From the NCBI GenBank assembly GCA_009760855.2, contig WPIO01000081.1:1103001-1167000 (forward strand): DNA of 64,000 bases, read 5' to 3'. The notes under the pieces are model-generated. The model searched no databases, had not been told where the DNA came from, and saw nothing but the letters and a program-made list of their open reading frames with translations. This stretch comes from Cristatella mucedo (lineage: Eukaryota > Bryozoa > Phylactolaemata > Cristatellidae). This document shows positions 35,701 to 47,700 of this stretch, piece by piece. The position numbers were made by a program, and so were the translations under genes. How positions within the stretch are numbered: the stretch's first letter is position 1; every line of letters starts with the position of its first letter.

Positions 35701-38700
35701 AGGATTAATTTCTCTTGGCCCTGCGGGGTATTGCCCTGCTTTCTGAGTTAAAGGCAATCATTTTAGAAGCTTTTTCTATCCAGCTCACTCAGCGGACCGA
35801 GCAACGCGGACAGCGACTAGCGAGTCCGCCGCGGACAGACACGTGAGCGATTCTCGTAGCCATATTGCTTCTGGATTACCACAGATATTCGTGATACTAT
35901 TTTGTTTGTTTGGGCAGAGGGCAGGATATGCAAACTTCAAGCACCCGAGAGCTCAAATATATCGCTCACCTGCAACAGTAGCGTAATATTCGAAGGCAAA
36001 CTCCCGAAGAGAGACGTTAGATTGCCTCGGGCTTCCGTCAAGCAGGTGCACCTCAATGCCGGAAAGTTGGCGCCTCTTTCTTCGTGCTGGGTCACTCTTG
36101 ATGCTCTTGCTGCTCAGTAGGTCTCTGAGAAGGACCGTGAAATTAGTCCATGCTTCATTCACCTAAAATTATTTGGCCGGAAAACTTTTCGAATCGATCC
36201 CATGACGCCGCTTGCTATGACTGTCTCAGAAAGCAACTCAGTAACCGTAACTGAATTCCCCGGTCCATCTAGCATTGTGGGGTTTCAATTGTGGCGTACA
36301 CCTGTACCCAGGCTGGGTTCGGTTGGCTGGGACCGGACGGCTATAGTGAGGGTTAGGGTCACCGGCTAGGCCAGAGTCGGACCTACGGCACGGCCGGCTG
36401 TATGCAGTGACGTGAGGTCACCGGGGCTCTTGGGTACGGGAAGTTGGCCGAGTAATTCGTGGTGTTGGAGGCTCCCGGTCTCGCCGAGTTATGCACCTGG
36501 ATTCGTGCAGGCGTGCTCCGGCGATGCTGCCACGCACGCAAGGGAACGAGTACCCAAGGCCCGAGCGGAGCTGGATAGCTCGCTCGTTGTTGACTTGTTT
36601 TTATTCCGCGTTCCCCGTGTAGCGTGTTCGTGACCCCCGTGTGTTGGCGTCTTTCGGTGGAAGCTTACGACTGTGGTAGTTGTCGACTCGGACTAGCCAG
36701 CAGTTACTCAGCCAGCCGGGTTTTCGACGGCGTACGCTCGTACTGTTGGATTTGGAGTCGGTACAACGACAGGACTGCAGAAGCCGACTGACCCCAAATA
36801 ACACGTTTGTTCGCGCTTGCTGCGTCGTCTTGCGCCCCCGTAGTTTACTGTGTATAGGACCCTCCCTGTAGACTTGTTTAGTTCCCCTGTTTTTGTTGGC
36901 GCATGTGTTGTTATAAAGAGGTTTAACCTGACGGCTTCTCGTCTTACCCTAGCTCGGCGGCATGGCGAGCGGCAGCGTGGCCGGAGTATGGCGGGAATTA
37001 GCCTCTGACCCCTGGAACCCGGTTACAAAGGCACAAGCTTTCAGTTTGGTAAAGAGGAGCTCTCTTAGAGGCTAGCCTTTGGTAAGAAGCTTCGGGCTAA
37101 AGTAGGAAAAGCAATTTTCAGATAATATTAATAATAATAATAATGCACTTGATAAAGCGCCCTCAGAGAACTCAATCTCTCTCTAGGTACTTTACATTTG
37201 GTGCAAATGGAAATGCAATTGAATGGTGAGTTATATCATGCTAGATAAACAAACAACATGAATAACATGGTTAGGGGTGAAATGCATAGGGTCAGCATGC
37301 AAGTGTGGTTAGTGGCAGCAAGCACAGTCTCAGCACGCATAAGCACATCAAGGACGAATCACAGGGACCCACTAAATGCTGTCCTAAATAAGTGTGTTTT
37401 TAGGTTCTTTTTAAATGTGGTCAGGTCAGGGGATGTTCTGATGCAGGGCGGGAGGGAGTTCCAGGCTTTGGGAGCATACGAACTAAATGCATGGTCTCCA
37501 AAGGATTTGAGGTTTGTACGAGGTATTTGTAGACTGTTGGATTCCGAAAAGCGGGTGGTACGAAGCTTGGCCTGATGGGGGAGTATGTCGGAGAGATAGG
37601 CTGGAGCCAAAGAATAAAGTGACCTAAAAGTGAGCGACAAAACCTTGAAGTCAATCCGTTGCTTGACTGGTAGCCAGTGCAGGTCGGCAAGAAGTAGTGT
37701 AATGTGGCAACTGCGACGCTCACGACAGACAAGCCTAGCTGCAGAGTTTTGCACGAGCTGCAATCGCCTGATCGCACATGCTGGTAGGCCAGTAAGCAGT
37801 GAGTTGCAGAAGTCGAGACGGGATGTCACGAATACAATGACCAACTTGGACGTGGTATCCTCATCTAAACATGCCCGAATTTTAGCAATGTTATGAAGCT
37901 GAAAATAAGCAATGGAGTAAGGAGCCTTTCTATGACCGGTTTCTGAAAGAAGTCCTGGTAGATTACGACTCTCAAGATCGGGATCAATATCGCTGTGCCA
38001 TAATCCTGCCCAAATCCCATTGACCCAGCCGTCTGCATACTGCCTGCATACCGCCGATTCATTTGATGAGCTTTCACAAGACTTTTACATATCGCACCGA
38101 TGACTCATGCTATTCGTAGCCAAAGACGATGATATTAGTCCCTTCAAAACCGACACGCGTGAGTAGCGGTATAGTGTGCAGGGTGGCAGTGTAGTGTGGT
38201 GGTTTCTACGTTCACGACGGACAAGATGCAGAGTTTAGCACCGACTGCAGGCAATTTCTTGCTTGAACTGGGAGGCCTGAGAACGGTAAGTTACACTACT
38301 CTGGACAGGATGTCGAGAATGCACGGACCAGCTTTGTTTGGATCATGGACCTTATCATGCAAGGGAGGGGGCTGAATTTATCAAATGAAAGAGTAGAACA
38401 GGTCATTTGCTGTCCAGCGAATGTCGAATGAGTCGAGCGGGCTACAACCGGCACAACAGATCAGCTAGGCGAGAACGACCAGATACATAACGGCCATGTA
38501 GATCAGTATAAATAAGGGTTTTAGTCAATAACCTCTTTGGTAACCAGATCAGCATCACCTCCAATCTGGCTAGAGGTAAAGATAACTGAACATCTCTGTG
38601 TGGCGATCGAGTGTAGAGTTAATCATCACTGAGCTGCGCCACATTGCGACCGGGTGTAAACTCTTGCGGTTCTTTAATGTGACTATATCCTTGATAAAAG

Positions 38701-41700
38701 TTTACGATTTCTACTTGTCTTAGCCTTCCAAAAAGCATGCGTAAATACCGCCGATTTGTCAGCACTGCTGCGAGTGTATGCCGATCTAGTCTTTCAAATC
38801 GGTAATCTTAGACCTATTCTTAAAAAGCCTGGATTAGACACAGAGGTCCTAGCAAACTATCGTCCGGTTTCCCTTCTTCCGTTCTTACCAAAGATTCTTG
38901 AAAAAATTGTTGCTAAGCAGCTAGTTGAACATGTTGAAAATAATGGAATGTCAGAAACATTTCAATCAGGGTTCAAGAGGCAGCACTCTACCGAAACTGC
39001 TCTCCTCCGTGTTAACAATGACATTCTACGTGGCAACGACGACGGGAATGTCACTGCCCTAGCTCTGCTAGATCTGTCTGCTGCCTTCGACACCATTGAT
39101 CACGAAGTTCTGCTTGAACGACTGAGAACAACGATCGGTCTGGCAGACGAAGCACTGGCGTTGTTTAAATCATACTTGTCTGATCATGTTCAATCCGTGT
39201 CGTGTGGGGGTCAGGTCTCAGACATGAGAAGGGTCACCTGTGGAGTCCCTCAAGGGTCTGTACTCGGTCCCTTGCTGTTCTCCATTTATACGCAACCTCT
39301 GGGAAAAGTGATTAAGGCCCATGGAATAGAATATCACTTCTATGCTGACGATACTCAGTTGTATTTGTCATTTAAACCGTCGGAATCTGCTGCAGCAACT
39401 GAGAAACTGAATGCTTGCCTTGCCGATATTCGATCCTGGATGTCGGAATACTTCCTGAAATTAACTGACGATAAAACCGAACTGCTGCTCATAGGACACC
39501 CTAAGCGTGTGGCTGGATTAAAAGGCTTTGCTGTTCTAATAGGTGATGATATTGTGCGACCTTCACCACGTGCTCGTAATCTAGGTGTCGTGTTCGACAG
39601 CTGCCTCAATTTCAAAAGCTACATTCAGAAGACTGCCTCTACAGCTAGCCATGACATCCGATCCCTATTTAAGATTAGGAGCTGTCTCCACAGTGGCTTG
39701 TAAAAAATTTAACTAGCTCTTTATTTCTGTCTCGGCTTGATTATTGTAATTCCCTTTTGGCTGGGCTACCAAAGAAAGCTATTATGCCACTACAGCGGAC
39801 TATGAATATGGCTGCAAGGCTGGCCTTCAAGTCCCAGCGGTTTGAGCACGTGTCACCTCTCCTGAAAGAGCTAGGATGGTTGCCGGTTGAGCAAAGGATA
39901 CAGAGCAAAGTTCTTACGCTGACCCACAAGGCCCGCCACGGCTTAGCTCCTTCGTAATTAGCTGAACTGCTGCATCAGTTTCAGCCTGTTCGTGCCCTGA
40001 GGTCCTGTGTGGAGAATAAATTAGCTGTCCCATTCCTCCACTTAAAGACAGTTGGCGACAGAAGCTTTAGCTCTGCAGGTCCTAGACTGTGGAACTTGCT
40101 TTCACATCACTTACGCAACGACAACTACTCTCCAACTGCCGACTATGGCACATCTTTTTCAGCGGTCCTGAGCTGCTACCTCTATGCTACTCACTACCTC
40201 AACTGCTCTCCTGACTCTGCTATGCTTCTTAATTTCTCTTTGTTCCGTGAGATGAAGTCTGTTGGCTACCGAATGCATACCGAAAACCATTTAGGCTGTG
40301 TTTGAGCTGTAAAAAAACTCCTGCATAACATTCACCTAGTGTTTGTGGCTTTGTAGAGTTACAGACGTAGGTTCGTTATAGCTGTTCCTACGGCATTCGG
40401 TAGCCAAGAGACATCCCATCAATTAAAAATCTCACGCATAATCGAAAGACAACAGGAAGGGGGCTAGTCAACCTGAGGGAGACAAAAGAACATTGAGTAG
40501 CCATTAGGTTCGGAAAACATCTGATCGTCGAAGCTGGAAAAGGAAACTGATAGAAAAGGCAACTGATGGTAAGGCCTGACCAAGAGAGGACGATTCCATC
40601 ATCTTACAAAACAAAGAGAAAGTAAACAGCATGTATGTATATATAGCCTATAACCACATACAGTGGCACGTAAGACATATATAAGATAAGACATATACAT
40701 AAGACATATACAGTACATATAGTTTCAAATAAATATGCACATGTTCAGATAAATTACATAAATCAATGTAAAGAGTCTTAAAAATGTGTAAAGCCTACGG
40801 ACTGATTAACGATTAGCAGGCCATTTCTCAAGCCCGTAAGCTGCTTAGGTAGCTGGTGAATCACTTACCGTTACGTCGGCTGCCAGCTCCATGGTCGTTG
40901 TTATTACATTAGCCTTAAATTCAGGTGGCAGTAGGTCATAAAAGTGTCTTGAGTTAGCATGTAACTGTGGACCTGTGAAGAACTGAGTTGTTTGCAAAGC
41001 AGGCTTTTTATGGTACTGCTCGTGCGAAGTAACAATTCGCTAAGCTGCTGATGCTCTACTCTGCGATGGAGCCTTGCAAAGGGGGAGGGTACAAGCACGG
41101 CCCCCAACGCGAGGCAAGCGGTCATCGATTGTGCTTGAAAAGCTGCCCACACTGCTGCGGCAGCAGCAGCATTTGCTGCAACAGTTCGGGCTGGCTTCAG
41201 GACTATGCAGAGGCAGATAGTTTGCCATCACTAAACTAACCGAGAACTGTGTAAGAGAGTGTGCTCCATTGATTCTTGTCTATGAGCATGCTGTGTGATA
41301 ATGAAGATGTCAAGCAGCCAGGTTTCTGACTGCATGCACATGGTACACATTTGCATGGCAAATTAGTCTAACTTCGTCAGTAATGCTCTTTGATGATCTT
41401 GGTCAAACTCCCTGAAGGTGCTAGCTAGGAGTAGTTGATCCTGAAAAGAGTTGTCTCGTTCACATGCAGCTGAATGCTGTACTGCATGGTAAGGATGTGA
41501 GACTGAATTGCAGCTACAAGCTCCATGCTTATCAAAAGGGGCTACAGTTGAAGGTATGCTGGTTAAACAGGCTCATTGTATAAAGCAGACGAAGAGCCTT
41601 AGCGGCTTGCAGCTGGCAATAAGAGATTGCCCGCAGCATTAATCAAACCGACGACCTGGGTAGTGAAGAGCAAGCACCTTAACCCGGAGCTAAAACCTTG

Positions 41701-44700
41701 ACCTTAACCTGGAGCTAAGACCTTGACCTTAACCTGGAGCTAAGGGAAAGCATTAGGCCCAGGCCATTTCTAGGCTATCTCATCTGTGAAAGATGAGTGA
41801 TTAGCGTGCCTCGTTCTTGTACTACATCGGTAACCGATTTCTGGATAACCTGCTTGAATTCTCTTTAGTGGAGTCATTTACTGAAAGCTATAGCTAAGGT
41901 AAAGATTGCGAAAGACTTAGCTTTGCTAGCCCCTATCGACCAGAAGAAACTGAAAAAATCATGGTGAAGAACTAATTGGCTCCTAGAAGTCAGCTACATT
42001 GTTTTCTGGTTTTGATCGTCAGAGATCCGATAGTGACGACCTAGGAATTTATTTCAAGCATGATTTTATTTACCATTCAGTTGCATTTCACTTTGCAGCA
42101 AATGTAAAGCACCTAGAAAGAGATTAAGTTCTCTGAGGGCGCTTTATCAAGTGCGTTATTATTATTATTATTTTTTTTTCTTTCGAGTTGCCCGATTTAA
42201 GAACCAATTGAGGCAGCTGGTATTAATCTGTATGTGGGACGACCAGGAGTGACGATGAACAGCCAAAGGGGCCAGACAAGAAAGTGCCACGCTTTCCGAT
42301 GGAAAGCTGCTCGTAGAGACTCACCTCCTCCACTCTGCTGCTCATCTCCAACTGTCTCGCTATTACTTGCTTTCATGGTAGCATCTGCATTTCCCCCAGT
42401 CTGTTGTGTCGAGACTTCAACTACCACACTTGAAGTCAAAACCGAATTTGCATGTTGCAATCCCGGAGTAGGCATGCTGACTGACACGCGAATGAAGAGA
42501 AACAGGTAGTGAGATTCATTAAGAGCAGCCTCCATCAACACCCGTTTCGACAGTAGCTGTAGTGGCTGTAGTAGCTGTAGCAGAAGCTTTTAAACGTGGC
42601 AGAAGCAAGAGCCAAAGGAGCAGCAAAGGTTTGCAGCAGCAGCTGCATTGGAAGCAGCAAAGGTAGCAGCAACAGGAGCAGCCGCAGCAGCAGCAGCAGC
42701 AGGCACGTCAGAAGCAACAGCAGCACAATATAGACCAGCACAGTGACAGCATAGACTAACATTGCAGTGTTGTTGTACCAGGGTTAGTAGTTTGGGTATT
42801 CGTGATTCCGGATACTGGTTCAGCTTCGGTTAGTGCTGTGACATTTGTACTGCTACCCATGTTGATAGTTTGAAATAATGTCATTTTGGGAACCAAAGTA
42901 CGTTTTTCCTGCAGCATTAAACAAAATGTGCAGCTACCTCTGTTGATGGTTTTGATTGCTATAGATTCAGTCACCAATGCACTTTGGTAGTAAGGTGCTG
43001 TGACACTTGACACTGTGACACTGTTACTGCTAACAGTGTGGATAATTTCGACAGTTGTCAGGTAGGTTATACATAACTCTTCTGTCTGGAATGCTGTTAG
43101 GCCTAAACTGGTGCCTGTAAAGACTGTATTCCTTGTTGTGCTTTTGGTATGTGCCATATCGTTTGTCAGAGAGTAAGACTGCCGGTGCTGCTATCTGCAT
43201 TGACGGTTTACCATGTTGTCATTTCTTATATTGATGCATCTGTTCGGGCTGACTGCAAAGCCTGAGCTTCTACAACGACTGCCAATTAGCACAGGAATCT
43301 TCTCAGAAACGAGTGGCAATTCTGCCAGGACAGCACAATGGCCCGAACTTGTGCTACCAGCAGCCCGTGCAAGAAACTAAGCTGACAGTCTGGAGTGCTG
43401 AAGTGTCTTACCTGACTCATTTTGCTCTGCCTGCTCTGTACCACTTGAACTGCTGCCGGAAATGATTATTATAACAGGAGTATGTACGATCGTGAGGTTA
43501 GTTTCTTTCGGTTGAGCCGTATAAACTAAATTGGTGCTGATGGTGCTCGAAAACGTAGTAGTCGTGCCTGTCGGTAAAGTGATTTCTTCCATCTGCAATA
43601 TGCCTTCTAGATTGCTAAGTAAGTTAACAGTCTTGGTGGTTAAAGTGTCGTCAGCTGAGGCAGCCAGAAAAGTTGTGTCTGTGCCACCTGTACTGCTGCC
43701 TGAAATGATGATGTGCGATTTCGTCTGATCACTCATCGGTCCTGTCTGTCCCTGTCCTGCATCACGAGCATCATAAACGGTAGTGGTGCTATAAGAATCA
43801 CTTATCGTCGCTTTCGACAAAACAGTTTCAAGCTTAGCCGTATCACAGTCTGTGATACTTGCTGATGTGACAGTATGAAGCGCTGAAGTGTCGTTAGCTG
43901 GTACATTCCTATCGGAACCAATTAAATGCAGAAGTGTGTGGTTGGTCGTTGGTGTAGTGCTGACCAGTTGTGCCATGTGATGTGAACTGATGGTAAAGGT
44001 ACTGGATAACTCAGAAGTCGTGCGAATCACAGAACTAGTTAATTGCTTCTGACGTTCATTTTCAGTGTTGCTGGGTGAACGTGCTGAATGAAATGACGTG
44101 GAGCTATCGATGCTGAAATACTCAGTAGTTTTTTCTGCCTGAGGCATAGTGTGTTTCTGCTGAGATACGGCGTCTGTGCTGTTAATAGTGTTGACACTCT
44201 GGTGTGTTGTAGTGTGGTTAGCTGTCGTACCGGGCTCGGACTGTTCTGTGCCACTTGAACTGCTGCCGGAACTGATTTTTTGACCAGGTGTCTGAATGTT
44301 CGTAGAGTTAGTTTCCATCTGTTGATCCGTATGACTTGAATAAGTGCTGATGGTGCTCGAATACTTAGTAGTCGTCGCAGATGGTGATGTGATTTCTTCC
44401 GTCAGTGATATGCCTTGTGCATTGGTACCTAAGTTGACAGTCTTGGTGGTTGAAGTGTCGTCAGGAAAGGAAGCCGGCAGAGTTCTGTCAGTGCCACCTG
44501 TACTGCTGCCTGAACTGATGATTTGCAAAGTTGTCAAATAGCTCAACGGTCCTGTCTGTCCCCGTTCTGTTGAACGACCCTCAGAAATGGCAGTGGTGCT
44601 ATAAGAATCACTTATCGTCGCGGTCGACGACGTTGTTTCAAGCTTAACCGTCTCACTGTCAGTGATACTTGCTGATGTGGCAGCCTGAAGCGTTGAAGTT

Positions 44701-47700
44701 TCGAAAGTTTGTACAATGCTATCGGAACCGGTTACATGCAGAAGTGTGTGGTTAGTCGTCCATGTAGTGTTTAGCGGTTGTGCTGTACCAGGTGAACTTA
44801 TAGTGGCAGTGCTGGATAACTCAGTAGTCGTGGGATTCGCAGAACTAGTTCCTTGCTTCCAACCTCCATCTTCCGTGTCGCTGGGTGTGTTGACAGTCTG
44901 GATTGTTGAAGTGTCGAATGCAGATGAATCCATCTCGGGTTGCGCCGTGCCTGCCGTAACGTTGTCGGAGCTGATCGTTAGCACTGGTGTCAGGTCGGTT
45001 ATCGGTTCACTTTGTTCTAGACGTGGTGAATGAAATGACGTGGAGCTATCGATGCTGAAATACTCAGTAGTTTTTTCTGCCTGAGGCATAGTGTGTTTCT
45101 GCTGAGATACGGCGTCTGTGCTGTTAATAGTGTTGACACTCTGTGGTGTTGTAGTGGGGTTAGCTGTCGTACCGGGCTCGGACTGTTCTGTGCCACTTGA
45201 ACTGCGGCCGGAACTGATTTTTTGACCAGGTGTCTGAATGTTCGTAGAGTTAGTTTCAATCTGTTGATCCGTATGACTTGAATAAGTGCTGATGGTGCTC
45301 GAATACTTAGTAGTCGTCGCAGATGGTGATGTGATTTCTTTCGTCAGTGATATGCCTTGTGCATTTTTACCTAAGTTGACAGTCTTGGTGGTTGAAGTGT
45401 CGTCAGGAAAGGAAGCCGGCCGAGTTCTGTCAGTGCCACCTGTACTGCTGCCTGAAAAGATGATTTGCAAAGTTGTCAAGTAGCTCAACGGTCCTGTCTG
45501 TCCCCGTTCTGCTGAACGACCCTCAGAAATGGCAGTGGTGCTATAGGAATCACTTATCGTCACTTTAGACAGCGTTGTTTCAAGCTTAGCCGTCTCAGTG
45601 TCAGTGCTACTTGCTAACGTGGCAGCCTGTAGCGTTGAAGTGTCGTTAGCTCTTACACTGCTACCGGAACAGATTACATGCAAAAGTGTACGGTTGGTCG
45701 TCCGTGTAGTGTTTACCGGTTGTGCTGTATCTGGTGAAGTGATGGTGGCGGTGCTGGATAACTCAGTAGTCGTGGGAATCGCAGAACTAGTTCCTTGTTT
45801 CCGACCTCCATCTTCCGTGTCGCTGGGTGTGTTGACAGTCTGGATTGTTGAAGTGTCGAATGCAGAGGAATCCATCTCGGGTTGCGCCGTGCCTGCCGTA
45901 ACGTTGTCGGAGCTGATCGTTAGCACTGGTGTCAGGTCGGTTATGGGTTCACTTTGTTCTAGACGTGGTGAATGAAATGACGTGGAGCTATCGATGCTGA
46001 AATACTCAGTAGTTTTTTCTGCCTGAGGCATAGTGTGTTTCTGCTGAGATACGGCGTCTGTGCTGTTAATAGTGTTGACACTCTGTGGTGTTGTAGTGTG
46101 GTTAGCTGTCGTACCGGGCTCGGACTGTTCTGTGCCACTTGAACTGCTGCCGGAACTGATTTTTTGACCAGGTGTCTGAATGTTCGTAGAGTTAGTTTCA
46201 ATCTGTTGATCCGTATGACTTGAATAAGTGCTGCTGGTGCTCGAATACTTAGTAGTCGTCGCAGATGGTGATGTGATTTCTTCCGTCAGTGATATGCCTT
46301 GTGCATTGGTACCTAAGTTGACAGTCTTGGTGGTTGAAGTGTCGTCAGGAAAGGAAGCCGGCAGAGTTCTGTCAGTGCCACCTGTACTGCTGCCTGAACT
46401 GATGATTTGCAAAGTTGTCAAGTAGCTCAACGGTCCTGTCTCTTTCCGTTCTGCTGAACGACCCTCAGAAATGGGAGTGGTGCTATAAGAATCACTTATC
46501 GTCACTTTGGACAGCGTAGTTTCAAGCTTAGCCGTCTCACTGTCAGTGATACTTGCTAACGTGGCAGCCTGAAGCATTGAAGTGTCGTTAGCTTGTACAC
46601 TGCTACGAGAACTGATTACATGCAAAAGTGTATGGTTGGTCGTCCGTGTAGTGTTTACCGGTTGTGCTGTACCAGGTGAACTTATAGTGGCGGTGCTGGA
46701 TAACTTTGTAGTTGTGGGAATCGCAGAAATAGTTCCTTGTTTCCGACCTCCATCTTCCGTGTCGCTGGGTGTGTTGACAGTCTGGATTGTTGAAGTGTCG
46801 AATGCAGATGAATCCATCTCGGGTTGCGCCGTGCCTGCCGTAACGTTGTCGGAGCTGATCGTTAGCACTGGTGTCAGGTCGGTTATCGGTTCACTTTGTT
46901 CTAGACGTGGTGAATGAAATGACGTGGAGCTATCGATGCTGAAATACTCAGTAGTTTTTTCTGCCTGAGGCATAGTGTGTTTCTGCTGAGATACGGCGTC
47001 TGTGCTGTTAATAGTGTTGACACTCGGGGGTGTTGTAGTGTGGTTAGCTGTCGTACCGGGCTCGGACTGTTCTGTGCCACTTGAACTGCTGCCGGAACTG
47101 ATTTTTTGACCAGGTGTCTGAATGTTCGTAGAGTTAGTTTCAATCTGTTGATCCGTATGACTTGAATAAGTGCTGATGGTGCTCGAATACTTAGTAGTCG
47201 TCGCAGATGGTGATGTGATTTCTTCCGTCAGTGATATGCCTTGTGCATTTTTTACCTAAGTTGACAGTCTTGGTGGTTGAAGTGTCGTCAGGAAAGGAAG
47301 CCGGCGGAGTTCTGTCAGTGCCACCTGTACTGCTGCCTGAACTGATGATTTGCAAAGTTGTCAAGTAGCTCAACGGTCCTGTCTGTCCCCGTTCTGCTGA
47401 ACGACCCTCAGGAATGGCAGTGGTGCTATAGGAATCACTTATCGTCACTTTAGACAGCGTTGTTTCAAGCTTAACCGTCTCAGTGTCAGTGCTACTTGCT
47501 AACGTGGCAGCCTGTAGCGTTGAAGTGTCGTTAGCTCTTACTCTGCTATCGGAACCGGTTACATGCAGAAGTGTGTGGTTAGTCGTCCATGTAGTGTTTA
47601 CCGGTTGTGCTGTACCAGGTGAACCTATAGTGGTGGTGCTGGATAACTCAGTAGTCGTGGGAATCGCAGAACTAGTTCCTTGTTTCCGACATCCATCTTC

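Larger units (their letters stand above)
40973..42324. other. intron 3 of the mucin-like gene
   Basis: It holds a CAG/GCA-rich patch (41155-41185), a SINE (41565-41700), a short tandem repeat (41677-41744) and a LINE tail (42095-42170). Nothing else recognised. Confidence 0.5.

Noticed and set aside
42535-42762. Leu-rich minus-strand frame resembling a signal or membrane segment
   Set aside because: Produced by a CAG/GCA triplet tract. The leucines track the triplet runs and no splice sites fit.
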